The notes: a model not told the origin generated them from the sequence alone. A DNA stretch of 64,000 nucleotides from Thermodesulfobacteriaceae bacterium UBA6232 (GCA_002441555.1 DJWK01000022.1:29270-93269), one strand, 5' to 3'. Counted from the stretch's first letter, positions 1 to 7,522 are shown. Program-made: numbers and translations.

Positions 1-1795
1 CTGCAAAAATCATGAGATAATCGTAGGCATCATAGGGTAGATTATAGACATTAACAATGGGCTGTCTTATGGCAATGTGTTTGGCCTCAAGATTCCATCT
101 TGTGGGAGACCAGTGCCAGACCTCTAAGTGAGTTTTATCAGGAAGGACAATGTCTGCCATATTGGAAAATTCAGTTAATTCCACAGCAATAGATACATGA
201 AAGATCTTTTTGTATCCTTCAAAGATCTTTTTGGCACCAGGGACAGACATGGGCCTGTTGGTAGCATAACTAATAAGCATTTCAGGCTCATAGGGAAGGC
301 CATAGGCCTTGGGATTAAGCAGGGTTAAAGCTACCTGCTGGCAAACATTGTGAGTGGCATGAGGGAAGTATATAGATTCCTGAAGATCTACCCTGCTTGG
401 CGGATATTCTGCCTTTGAAGGCTCAAGATATTTCATTTTTTTACCAGCATCATGGAGATGAAGGCCTCCTACAGCATCCTGAGCTCCAACCAGCATCATT
501 ACAAGATGAGCTGCTCTCCAGGCCTGCACTCCATATTCATGGGTAATCACTCCACGAAAGGTATAAATAGCCACGGGACGATAACGATATTTTTTGCCCT
601 CAATGGTTATGGTATCACCAATGCGGGCTTTTTTACCAAATTCAAGGGCAATTCTTCTGATAGTTTCAGCAGGAACACCGCAGATCTCTGAGGCCACTTC
701 TGGAGTAACATCTTTAATGGTTTCTTTGAAGACCTCAAAGGCGGTCTTGCAAGAAATTCCATCTACCTGATAATGTCCCTCAAGGGCAGGAGCCACATCT
801 CCTTCATAAGGTTTAGCTGAATTAGTCTTGGTATCCCAAATAAGGGGTTTTCCATCCTTTCTAACAAACTTTCCATCAGGCCCAACTAAGAAAGGAGCAT
901 TGGTATAGGTAACAAGAAATTCTTTATCTACATAACCGTGCTTAATGAGCTCATTGGCCATAGCAAGGAGGAAGACCACATCCTTTCCTGGCCTTATAGG
1001 AATCCACTCATGGGCCTTGGCTCCAGCATTAGAAAGCCTTGGTTCAACAACAATTAACTTTAAGCCCCTTTCTTTGTTGGTAATGATTTTTCTGTCAAGC
1101 CAGCGGGCCCACTGGTCAGCCTCAAAGGGATTGGCTCCCATTAAAAGCAATAAATCACAGTGATCCACATCTGGGAGAATACCATGATAACCCCAGGTTA
1201 TCTCATCTGCCACATGACGAGCTGCCTCACAAGCAGTGGTTCTGTGAACCACATTGGGTGTTCCAAAGGCCTTAGCAAAGGCTTTGGGAAACTGATCTCC
1301 AATTAGATATTTTCCATGGGCATGCTCCCAGATAAGCTTTCTGGGATCCTCTGCTTTAATTTTCTTTAAACGTTTAATAATCTCATCCAAGGCCTCTTCA
1401 TAGGAGATTTCCATCCATCTGGGATCTGCGGCAGGATCTTTGTCAGGATTTGTCCTTTTAAGAGGTTTTTTTACCCGGTAAGGGTTATAAGTATGAAAGA
1501 TTCCAGAAACACCTTTGGGACAAAGATGTCCCTTGTTCTGAGGATTCTCAGGGTTTCCATAGATGGCTCTAACCACACCATTTACCCTTTTCACTCTCAT
1601 TCCACAAAAATTAACACACATAACATCTGTAGTAGGAATTAAAACATCCTCCTTAGGAGCATAAGGAACCTTAGAAAGACGTTCTTTAGAAATGGCTTCT
1701 GAAAAATTGAGCAAATCACTTACTGCTGCCAGAGCTGAAACTGCTCCGGCAGTTTTCAAAAACTGCCGTCTACTTACCTTACAGGCTTCAAGCAT
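1..1795 (-). CDS. Tat-exported molybdopterin oxidoreductase (CISM family), 3' end outside window
   Basis: This is the catalytic subunit of a DMSO-reductase/CISM-type enzyme, read in one open frame of about 598 codons from an ATG at 1795 (AGGAGGT five bases upstream) to the window edge. The N-terminus carries a twin-arginine signal (SRRQFLKTAGA), so it should act outside the cytoplasmic membrane. Family hallmarks are the GNPENP..NKGHLCPKG segment, HRTTACEAARHV with a probable Cys ligand to Mo, and LLLMGANPFEADQWARW. The N-terminal Fe-S motif reads C60-x3-C64-x3-V68 ... C92, so the usual third Cys is absent. The substrate cannot be told from sequence; polysulfide, thiosulfate, tetrathionate and arsenic oxyanions are all possible. 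Fe-S and membrane subunits may lie further left. It is preceded by a sigma-54-type promoter and by the genes of its likely sensor circuit. Confidence 0.85.
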   Translation of the reverse strand, partial: MLEACKVSRRQFLKTAGAVSALAAVSDLLNFSEAISKERLSKVPYAPKEDVLIPTTDVMCVNFCGMRVKRVNGVVRAIYGNPENPQNKGHLCPKGVSGIFHTYNPYRVKKPLKRTNPDKDPAADPRWMEISYEEALDEIIKRLKKIKAEDPRKLIWEHAHGKYLIGDQFPKAFAKAFGTPNVVHRTTACEAARHVADEITWGYHGILPDVDHCDLLLLMGANPFEADQWARWLDRKIITNKERGLKLIVVEPRLSNAGAKAHEWIPIRPGKDVVFLLAMANELIKHGYVDKEFLVTYTNAPFLVGPDGKFVRKDGKPLIWDTKTNSAKPYEGDVAPALEGHYQVDGISCKTAFEVFKETIKDVTPEVASEICGVPAETIRRIALEFGKKARIGDTITIEGKKYRYRPVAIYTFRGVITHEYGVQAWRAAHLVMMLVGAQDAVGGLHLHDAGKKMKYLEPSKAEYPPSRVDLQESIYFPHATHNVCQQVALTLLNPKAYGLPYEPEMLISYATNRPMSVPGAKKIFEGYKKIFHVSIAVELTEFSNMADIVLPDKTHLEVWHWSPTRWNLEAKHIAIRQPIVNVYNLPYDAYDYLMIFA

Positions 1796-1843
1796 ATTGC
1801 ACCTCCTGTAAAATAGATTTACACAAATTTTTTTAATTATTAT

Positions 1844-1860
1844 TACAAAAATTATGCCAA
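1844..1860 (-). promoter_or_regulatory. Candidate sigma-54 (-24/-12) promoter for the molybdoenzyme gene
   Basis: Read on the minus strand this is TTGGCATAATTTTTGTA. It matches TGGCAy-N5-TTGCw with exact -24/-12 spacing; the only key deviation is T for C in the -12 GC. It lies about 50 bases upstream of the ATG. The gene just upstream encodes an NtrC-type sigma-54 activator, which supports the assignment. Confidence 0.65.
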
Positions 1861-1909
1861 AATAAATTATTTAGAAATCCTTAATTTCTTAAGGGTATCT
1901 TTGAAAATT

Positions 1910-1949
1910 CTGTTTAATTTTTTTACAGATCTGTTTACTTTTTAGACAG
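1910..1949. promoter_or_regulatory. Tandem 19-bp inverted repeats, candidate enhancer (UAS) for the NtrC-type regulator
   Basis: Two copies lie 21 bp apart: CTGTTTAATTTTTTTACAG (1910-1928) and CTGTTTACTTTTTAGACAG (1931-1949). Each is a CTGT-N11-ACAG inverted repeat. The 21-bp period, about two helical turns, puts both on one face of the DNA. They sit roughly 50-105 bp upstream of the -24/-12 element and directly after the regulator's stop codon, where enhancer sites for sigma-54 activators are expected. Confidence 0.6.
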
Positions 1950-3317
1950 TTAATTAGAAAATTCTTCTAATTTTTTCCGAAGGGTCAAGCGGTTTATTCC
2001 GAGAAGAGAGGAGGCCTTAACCTGATTACCCCCTGTGATTTCAAGGGCCTTTTGAATTAAAACTTTTTCAATTTTTTTGATTAATTGATGATAAATATCT
2101 ACAGAGTAGATATTAAAACTTCTTTCAACAAGGGTTTTAATCAAAGACTCAATATCCTCAAAATTCTCATGATTCTGAAATTTTATTTCATCAGGGGTGA
2201 TATAAGGACCTTTTGATAAGATTACCGCCCTTTTTATTATGTTTTCAAGCTCTCTAACATTTCCTGGAAAGCTATAGTTTTCAAGCAAAGTAAGAGCCTC
2301 TTTAGTAATTCCCTTAACTGCCGTTCCCACCTCTTGATTGGTTTTCTGAATAAAATATTCCACAAGTAATGGAATATCTTCTTTTCTTTCCCGCAGGGGC
2401 GGTATTTCAATGGTAACTACATTTAAACGATGATAAAGATCTTCTCTGAAAAGTCCTTTTTTGATAAGTTCCTGAAGATTTTTATTGGTTGCTGCAATAA
2501 TTCTTACATCCACTTTGATGGATTTGTTTCCTCCAAGTCTTTCAAAAGTTTTATCCTGAAGGAATCTTAAAAGTTTGGCCTGGGTTGCAAGACTCATATC
2601 TCCTATTTCATCAAGGAAAAGGGTGCCACCATCGGCCACCTCTATTTTCCCCAATTTTCTTTTTTCCGCAGAGGTAAAGGCCCCTGGCTCATAACCAAAG
2701 AGTTCACTTTCAATAAGGGTGTCAGGAAGGGAGGCACAGTTTATGGCTACAAAGGGCTTATTTCTTCTGTTGCTGAAACAATGAATAGCTCTGGCAACAA
2801 GTTCTTTCCCAACCCCTGATTCACCAACAATAAGAACAGGTATATTAGTATTAGCAATCTGCCCAATAAGTTTGGAAACTTCAAGTATGGCCTTGCTTTT
2901 TCCGATTATCCTTACGGGACAGGTCTCTTTTATTTGGATCTCTTTGGAGGCTTCTTTATTTACATAACTTAAAGCTTTTTCTAATAATTCCATTAAATGG
3001 CTAAAATCAAAAGGCTTAGATAGATAATCGTAGGCACCCTCTTTCATGGCATAAATGGCACTTTCTGAATCAGCAAAGGCAGTAATAACAATTATAGGAA
3101 CTTCGGGTTTTAGGGCCTTAAACTCTTTCAAAAGGTCAAGTCCATTTCCATCTGGAAGTTTGAGATCAAGCAAAATAAGATCAAGGTCCTCAGTGAAGAA
3201 TTTTTCCCTTGCTTGAGAAGCCGTTAAGGCAGAAATTAGTTCATAAGAATTCCCTAGGACCCTTTTAAAGGCATAATGAACGGAATTTTCGTCATCTATA
3301 AGTAAAATTTTTTTCAA
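1950..3317 (-). CDS. NtrC-family sigma-54-dependent response regulator
   Basis: A 455-residue protein with the three-domain NtrC layout. An N-terminal receiver covers about residues 1-120 (phospho-acceptor Asp in LILLDLKLPDGNG). A central AAA+ domain covers about 140-375, with Walker A GESGVGKE, Walker B-type GGTLFLDEIGD, arginine-finger region REDLYHRLNV and LRERKEDIP. A C-terminal Fis-type helix-turn-helix ends the protein (GNQVKASSLLGINRLTLRKKL). The sigma-54-contact loop reads GAFTSA instead of the usual GAFTGA. Its start overlaps the kinase stop by 4 bases, so the two are a coupled pair. The likely target is the adjacent molybdoenzyme promoter. The family call is secure; the target is inferred from position and sites. 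Confidence 0.93.
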   Translation of the reverse strand: MKKILLIDDENSVHYAFKRVLGNSYELISALTASQAREKFFTEDLDLILLDLKLPDGNGLDLLKEFKALKPEVPIIVITAFADSESAIYAMKEGAYDYLSKPFDFSHLMELLEKALSYVNKEASKEIQIKETCPVRIIGKSKAILEVSKLIGQIANTNIPVLIVGESGVGKELVARAIHCFSNRRNKPFVAINCASLPDTLIESELFGYEPGAFTSAEKRKLGKIEVADGGTLFLDEIGDMSLATQAKLLRFLQDKTFERLGGNKSIKVDVRIIAATNKNLQELIKKGLFREDLYHRLNVVTIEIPPLRERKEDIPLLVEYFIQKTNQEVGTAVKGITKEALTLLENYSFPGNVRELENIIKRAVILSKGPYITPDEIKFQNHENFEDIESLIKTLVERSFNIYSVDIYHQLIKKIEKVLIQKALEITGGNQVKASSLLGINRLTLRKKLEEFSN

Positions 3318-4582
3318 GCAACCTCCTTTAGTGGCAAAATAATCTCTATTTTAGTTCCTTTGCCAACTTCAGAAAAAACTTTAATCTCTCCTTTATGTTC
3401 CCTCACGATACTATTTACCACCGCAAGCCCCATTCCTGTTCCCTCAGGTTTTGTGGTGAAAAAAGGATCAAAGATTTTGGGAATAATTTCTTGGGGGATA
3501 CCTTCACCATTATCCTCAACTATTATTTTAATTTTTTTCTCAGTTTTTTCAGCCTTTAAGGAGATCCTTCCAGGTTTTCCGTTTAAGGCTTGGTAGGAAT
3601 TAAGAAGAAGATTAAAAAGAACCTGTTTAATTCCGTCAGGATCTCCCATAAGGTTTAAATTATCTCCTGAAGTTTCTACTTTAAAATCTAATCCTGCTCT
3701 TTCAAATTCTTTGCGACAAAGGGATTCAATTTCATTAAAAAGCTCCTTCAAATCTATAGGAAGCCAAGATTTTTTATTAACCCTTGCAAAGCTCAAAAAA
3801 TCTTTAACAATCTTGTCAATTCTTTCAATCTCTTTTTCCATGATTTCAAGATCTGCCCTTTCAAGGGGGATATTATTTTCCATACTTCCCTGAAGAAGCA
3901 TCTTTATAGAGGTTAGGGGATTTTTTATTTCATGGGCAAGGCCAGCAGCAAATTGCCCAAGAGTTGAGAGTTTTTCAGCTCTAATAAGGCTCTCCTGGGC
4001 GGGTTTAATAATTTTATGAACTATAAAAAGGGCAGCAAATACTCCCGTAATAGTAATAAGAATCACTAATAAAAAGGCCCTCTTTTTTATACTTTTAAGC
4101 TGTTCTTCCAGATTTTTATAACTTATACCCAAACGAATAAAACCTACTGGGCCGAAATTTTTAGCTATAAGGGGAGAGATAAATTCATAATGGTCAGGAT
4201 ATCCTTTTATTTCAAGGTTTTTTAATCTGGAAAGATAGGAGGGAGATAAATTATGAATAACTTTATCCTTAGATATGGTGATAAGGGGCTCACCTTGTAG
4301 ATTATAAACTTCACTAAAAAGTATAAGCCCTGGTTCGCTATTAAAGGCAGTTTCAAGAACTTTATAAATAGTTAATTTTTCTTCATAAAGAAGGGGTTCA
4401 ATTAATTGTTCTGAGAGAAACTTAGAAAGATAAATACCCTTTTTTTGAAATTCAAAATGTAAAGCCCGCTCTTGACCTTTATAAATCACATAACCCACTG
4501 ATAAAGATGTTAAAAAAATTTTACCTAAAATTGCAAGATAAAGTTTAAAAGCAAGGGAATGAATAAATTTTTTTAAATTCAT
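3314..4582 (-). CDS. Membrane sensor histidine kinase, partner of the NtrC-type regulator
   Basis: A 422-residue kinase. One membrane helix lies near residues 11-33, followed by a periplasmic region to about 165, a second helix near 168-190, an HisKA domain with the phospho-His in GLAHEIKNPLTSIK, and an HATPase_c domain with N, G1 and G2 boxes (NLLLNSYQAL, DNGEGIP, GTGMGLAVV). The periplasmic part is about 130 residues and may receive a signal from the PhnD-like protein encoded immediately upstream. It overlaps both neighbours by 4 bases. Topology and kinase motifs are clear; the signal is not. Confidence 0.93.
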   Translation of the reverse strand: MNLKKFIHSLAFKLYLAILGKIFLTSLSVGYVIYKGQERALHFEFQKKGIYLSKFLSEQLIEPLLYEEKLTIYKVLETAFNSEPGLILFSEVYNLQGEPLITISKDKVIHNLSPSYLSRLKNLEIKGYPDHYEFISPLIAKNFGPVGFIRLGISYKNLEEQLKSIKKRAFLLVILITITGVFAALFIVHKIIKPAQESLIRAEKLSTLGQFAAGLAHEIKNPLTSIKMLLQGSMENNIPLERADLEIMEKEIERIDKIVKDFLSFARVNKKSWLPIDLKELFNEIESLCRKEFERAGLDFKVETSGDNLNLMGDPDGIKQVLFNLLLNSYQALNGKPGRISLKAEKTEKKIKIIVEDNGEGIPQEIIPKIFDPFFTTKPEGTGMGLAVVNSIVREHKGEIKVFSEVGKGTKIEIILPLKEVA

Positions 4583-5430
4583 GGAGTGGAAAGTTTGAGA
4601 ATTTTTAAGGTTTTGGCATAAAGGGTATGATCAGGTGGCTCAAATCTGTCAATGCCAAGATGTTTTAAAATTTTTTGACCCTCTGGATCTTCATGCATCT
4701 TGAGAAGCACTTTAAGAATCCTTTGTTTTTCTATAGGATTAAGTGAAGGAGAAACCACAAAAGGTGGTATGCCAAATTCCTGGGAGGTGTGTATGATTTT
4801 TAGGGTTTTTATTATTGGGTCTTTTTTGCTTAGCATCTCTTCATAAACAAGACTATCAATGCTGGCACCATCTGCGAGTTTTTTGGAAACTGCCTCAATG
4901 GATTTTTCATGGCTTCCTGTAAAATAGGTTTTCTTGAAAAATTTTTCAGGAGCATATCCCCTTTCTTTTAGGTAAGCTTTTATGTATAAGTTCCCGGTAA
5001 GGGAGAGTGGATCAGTAAAAAGAAAGGTTTTATTTTTTAAATCTTCAACCTTTTCATAGGGGCTCTCCTTATGAACTATCACATAGGCCTGATAACTTTT
5101 TTTGTTATTGATAACAGGGATAGCAAGAAGCTCTAAATTATATTTTTTCCTTCCCGTTAAGTAGCCCCCTGTGCAAATGTAAGCAAAATGGGCTTTATTT
5201 TCACCAAGAAGCTTATTAATTTCTTCATAGGTCTTTCTCTGTTTTATTATCACCTTTTTGCCGAGCCTATTTTCAAGATATTTGGCAAAGGGATAAAATT
5301 TGGAAAGAGTGCTTACAGGAGAGGTCATGGGAGAAATGAGAAAAATTAAAGAATCATCTGCACGGAGATTTAAAGGAAATAAACAAAATAAAAGAAGGAG
5401 ATATCTAACCAACTTTTTAAGCACGGACAT
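4579..5430 (-). CDS. PhnD-like periplasmic substrate-binding protein, likely the ligand sensor
   Basis: A 283-residue protein counted from the ATG at 5430, chosen because AAGG lies 8 bases upstream and a clean Sec signal follows (hydrophobic LLLLFCLFPLNL then RADD). The body has the PhnD / phosphonate-binding family style (LISPMTSP, FYPFAKYLE, HFAYICTGGYL, GASIDSLVYEEM). No ABC permease or ATPase genes are nearby; the kinase and sigma-54 activator follow with overlapping ends. That matches three-component sensors such as AioX-AioS-AioR and the PhnD-like sensor domain of TtrS, rather than uptake. One Cys remains in the mature part (about residue 86), in a position reminiscent of the Cys implicated in arsenite sensing by AioX; that parallel is inference. 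Confidence 0.85.
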   Translation of the reverse strand: MSVLKKLVRYLLLLFCLFPLNLRADDSLIFLISPMTSPVSTLSKFYPFAKYLENRLGKKVIIKQRKTYEEINKLLGENKAHFAYICTGGYLTGRKKYNLELLAIPVINNKKSYQAYVIVHKESPYEKVEDLKNKTFLFTDPLSLTGNLYIKAYLKERGYAPEKFFKKTYFTGSHEKSIEAVSKKLADGASIDSLVYEEMLSKKDPIIKTLKIIHTSQEFGIPPFVVSPSLNPIEKQRILKVLLKMHEDPEGQKILKHLGIDRFEPPDHTLYAKTLKILKLSTP

Positions 5431-5758
5431 ATCTAAAGCCTTCATCTTGCCATTCAACAAGGGCTACAATCCCTGCAGGAACGGTTTTTCCTCCTTGAGG
5501 CACCTTTTCTTTTGGGATATTAAAGCCCTTTAAGGCATTTTCACAAAAATAAACCTCAACCCCGTAGGAAAGAACCTCTTTGAAAAGCTCTTCATAGGGG
5601 GTAAAATTATTTAGCACATTGATTCCTTCAAAATTAATAAGAATTCTTACCTGATAGGGTCTATCACCCATAGCAATGGCAAAATTTCGTGCAACCTTAA
5701 GGGCGGCCTCAAATCTGGAGGAATCAGGAACATGCATGAGAAGTTTGAGTTTCGCCAT
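5417..5758 (-). CDS. DsrE-fold small protein
   Basis: A 113-residue protein from the ATG at 5758, which has GAGGAGGT immediately upstream inside the gpsA stop region. The alternating beta/alpha pattern (KLKLLMHVPD, RFEAALKVARNFAIAM, VRILINFEGINVL, VEVYFCENALKGFNI, VPAGIVALVEWQDEGFRYVRA) fits the DsrE/DsrF-like fold used in sulfur relay and sulfur-oxyanion metabolism. A Cys in YFCENAL sits where the sulfur-accepting Cys of such proteins often lies. It is coupled between gpsA and the PhnD-like sensor, so it may belong to the same sulfur or oxyanion-responsive unit. Its exact role is unknown. Confidence 0.7.
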   Translation of the reverse strand: MAKLKLLMHVPDSSRFEAALKVARNFAIAMGDRPYQVRILINFEGINVLNNFTPYEELFKEVLSYGVEVYFCENALKGFNIPKEKVPQGGKTVPAGIVALVEWQDEGFRYVRA

Positions 5759-5759
5759 T

Positions 5760-6764
5760 TCATACCTCCTCAAATTCTTCTTTTAAACTTCTTGTAAGAA
5801 GTCTCTTAAGGGAATTATGGGGGTTCTCTCCTTTATAAATAATATTATAAACTTCTTCTGATATGGGTAAAGGGAGATTAAGATTTTCGGATAATTCTTT
5901 CACCACAGAGACGGTTTTTACTCCTTCGGCAACCTGTTTTACCTCCTTTAAGACCTCCTCCAAGGGTTTTCCTTCTCCCAATTTTAATCCCACCTGATAA
6001 TTTCTTGAGAGAGCCCCTGTACAAGTAAGAACTAAATCACCAAGGCCTGCAAGACCATAAAAGGTTTCCAGTTTTCCTCCAAGCCTTGTTCCAATCCTTA
6101 TAATTTCAATAAGGCCGCGGGTTATGAGACTTGCTCTGGCATTAAGTCCAAGACCAAGGCCATCACAAATTCCAGAGGCAATGGCAATAACATTTTTTAA
6201 GGCCCCTGCAAGTTCAACACCAACTGGGTCATAACTGCGATAAACTCTGAAATATTTCCAAGCAAGGATTTCTTGAATTTTTTGGGTTTCCTCTTTTTTT
6301 GAGCCTGCAACCACAACGGCAGTTGGAAGCTCCTTGGCCACCTCAAGGGCAAAGGAGGGTCCACCAAGAACAAAGTAGAATTTATCTTCTCCCAGTTGTT
6401 CCTTAAGAATGGTAAGTGGGGTCTTTTTCGTTTCTATATCTATTCCTTTAATGCCTGATATATGAAACTGAATATTAACCAAAAGGGGTTTAAATTTAAT
6501 CAAATTTTTTTCCAGGGTGTGCGAGGGGATAGCCCAGATTACAAGTTTAGCTTTACTTAACGCTTCTTCAGGATCAAGGGTAGCCTTGAGATTTTCAGGA
6601 AGGGAAATTTTGGGAAGATAGGCCGGATTTTCTCTTAAAGAGTTTATAGAGGAAACTACTTCGGATCTTCTTGCAAGAAGAAAAACTTCAAATCCCTTTT
6701 CAGAAAGGATTTTTCCAAGGGCCGTTCCCCAAGAACCTGCTCCGACAATGGCAATTTTCATCAC
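5760..6764 (-). CDS. gpsA: NAD(P)H-dependent glycerol-3-phosphate dehydrogenase
   Basis: A 334-residue cytoplasmic enzyme that reduces dihydroxyacetone phosphate to sn-glycerol-3-phosphate for phospholipid synthesis. It has the N-terminal Rossmann motif GAGSWGTALG, the segment FVLGGPSFALEVA, the catalytic Lys region ALKNVIAIASGICDGLGLG, and the C-terminal signature GLAGLGDLVLTCTG. Length is normal. It appears to be the first gene of the minus-strand unit that continues into the DsrE-like, PhnD-like, kinase and regulator genes, with its stop next to the following ATG. That is an unusual host gene for a sensor operon. The divergent iron locus lies upstream. Confidence 0.96.
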   Translation of the reverse strand: MMKIAIVGAGSWGTALGKILSEKGFEVFLLARRSEVVSSINSLRENPAYLPKISLPENLKATLDPEEALSKAKLVIWAIPSHTLEKNLIKFKPLLVNIQFHISGIKGIDIETKKTPLTILKEQLGEDKFYFVLGGPSFALEVAKELPTAVVVAGSKKEETQKIQEILAWKYFRVYRSYDPVGVELAGALKNVIAIASGICDGLGLGLNARASLITRGLIEIIRIGTRLGGKLETFYGLAGLGDLVLTCTGALSRNYQVGLKLGEGKPLEEVLKEVKQVAEGVKTVSVVKELSENLNLPLPISEEVYNIIYKGENPHNSLKRLLTRSLKEEFEEV

Positions 6765-6823
6765 ACTACAATTTTAAATTTTTAATCTTCCTTTTGCAAG
6801 TTTTTTAAAAATTTTTAACCCCC

Positions 6824-6851
6824 TTGACAAAATAAATTTCATTTATAAAAT
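6824..6851 (+). promoter_or_regulatory. Sigma-70-type promoter of the iron locus
   Basis: TTGACA (6824-6829) and TAAAAT (6846-6851) are separated by 16 bp, about 50 bases upstream of the DUF2325 start. The -35 is a full consensus match. Confidence 0.65.
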
Positions 6852-6866
6852 TGAAATTCAAAATCA
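6852..6866. promoter_or_regulatory. Candidate Fur box overlapping the promoter
   Basis: TGAAATTCAAAATCA fits the 7-1-7 Fur pattern (TGATAAT-N-ATTATCA) at about 10 of 14 positions and lies directly after the -10 hexamer. A second such box occurs at 7175. A 7-bp inverted repeat AATTTCA-N10-TGAAATT (6835-6858) also spans the promoter. The sequence is AT-rich, so chance matches are possible. Confidence 0.45.
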
Positions 6867-6899
6867 ATTAAAGTTATTTCTTAAAAGGGAGGTAGGAAA

Positions 6900-7177
6900 A
6901 TGAAAATTGTCATCCTTGGTGGATATGATAGATATGAACCTTATTTGAAAGAATATGCAAAAAAAACAGGCATTGAAGTAACCTTTCTTAGCCAACCCAA
7001 AAGAAATATGGAAAATTTGTTTAAAGGAGCAGACTATATTGTTTTTTTACAAGATTTGTCTCTCATGAAATGATGAAATGTGCAAAGGCCTGTGCCCCGG
7101 AAAAATGTATCTATTGCAAACAAGCAGGGCTTTGCACTATTAAAAGGGTAATAGAAAAATTTTTGCTTTGTAATTGA
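6900..7177 (+). pseudogene. DUF2325-type Cys-rich protein gene with a frameshift at a T7 run
   Basis: An ATG at 6900 follows AAGGGAGG. The first frame reads MKIVILGGYDRYEPYLKEY and stops after 57 residues at 7071-7073. If one T is restored to the seven-T run at 7042-7048, the frame continues as VFFTRFVSHEMMKCAKAC and on to a natural stop at 7175-7177, giving a 92-residue protein. The restored part holds five clustered cysteines (C-x3-C-x4-C-x2-C-x5-C). The VSH segment is what I would expect for DUF2325 proteins. It could be a real decay, a phase-variable tract, or a homopolymer sequencing error; the intact Cys motif downstream argues against long-standing decay. Confidence 0.7.
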
Positions 7178-7189
7178 GATTGATTTTCA
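7175..7189. promoter_or_regulatory. Second candidate Fur box, upstream of feoA
   Basis: TGAGATTGATTTTCA matches the 7-1-7 Fur pattern at about 11 of 14 positions, with the right arm ATTTTCA nearly perfect. It begins at the stop codon of the DUF2325 gene, about 30 bases before feoA. Confidence 0.45.
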
Positions 7190-7218
7190 TTTTAAATAGC
7201 TAAAGGGAGGTGGTAGCT

Positions 7219-7503
7219 ATGATACCCTTGGGGTTAATGAGGGAAGGAGAAAGGGGTGTTATTTCTGAAGTTAAGGACGAGAAGCTCTTACATAGCCTGG
7301 GAAGTCTTGAAGAGGTTTGTTCAAAAGGATGTCTTTTTTGTAAAAAGGAGGCAAGCAAAATCAAGAGTTTGGGGTTCATGCCAGGTATGGCCATAAGAGT
7401 TATAAAAAATGAACCAGGGCAGCCTTTATTGGTTCTACTTGAAAACACCCAGATTGCTTTAAGCAGAAGTCTTGCCATGAAAATTTTGGTTGAAAAAACC
7501 TAA
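7219..7503 (+). CDS. feoA: FeoA-domain protein with a Cys-rich insertion
   Basis: A 94-residue protein from the ATG at 7219 with GGGAGG 8 bases upstream; the in-frame GTG at 7210 would overlap that site and is less likely. It has the SH3-like FeoA pattern (MREGERGVISEV, LGFMPGMAIRVIKNEPGQPLLVLLENTQIALSRSLAMKI). Between the first strand and the helix it carries an extra loop with CSKGCLFC, a C-x3-C-x2-C cluster absent from ordinary FeoA. This could bind iron or an Fe-S cluster. It is followed by a standard FeoA and FeoB, so it most likely modulates Feo transport. Confidence 0.85.
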   Translation: MIPLGLMREGERGVISEVKDEKLLHSLGSLEEVCSKGCLFCKKEASKIKSLGFMPGMAIRVIKNEPGQPLLVLLENTQIALSRSLAMKILVEKT

Positions 7504-7522
7504 AAAGAGGAGGTGTGATAAG

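Noticed and set aside
452..1163. Plus-strand open frames of 72-79 codons across the first gene
   Set aside because: They lie antisense to a continuous molybdoenzyme frame with clear motifs and have no family features or good start sites.
7210..7218. GTG at 7210 as the start of the first FeoA
   Set aside because: It overlaps the GGGAGG site, which is ideally placed for the ATG at 7219.
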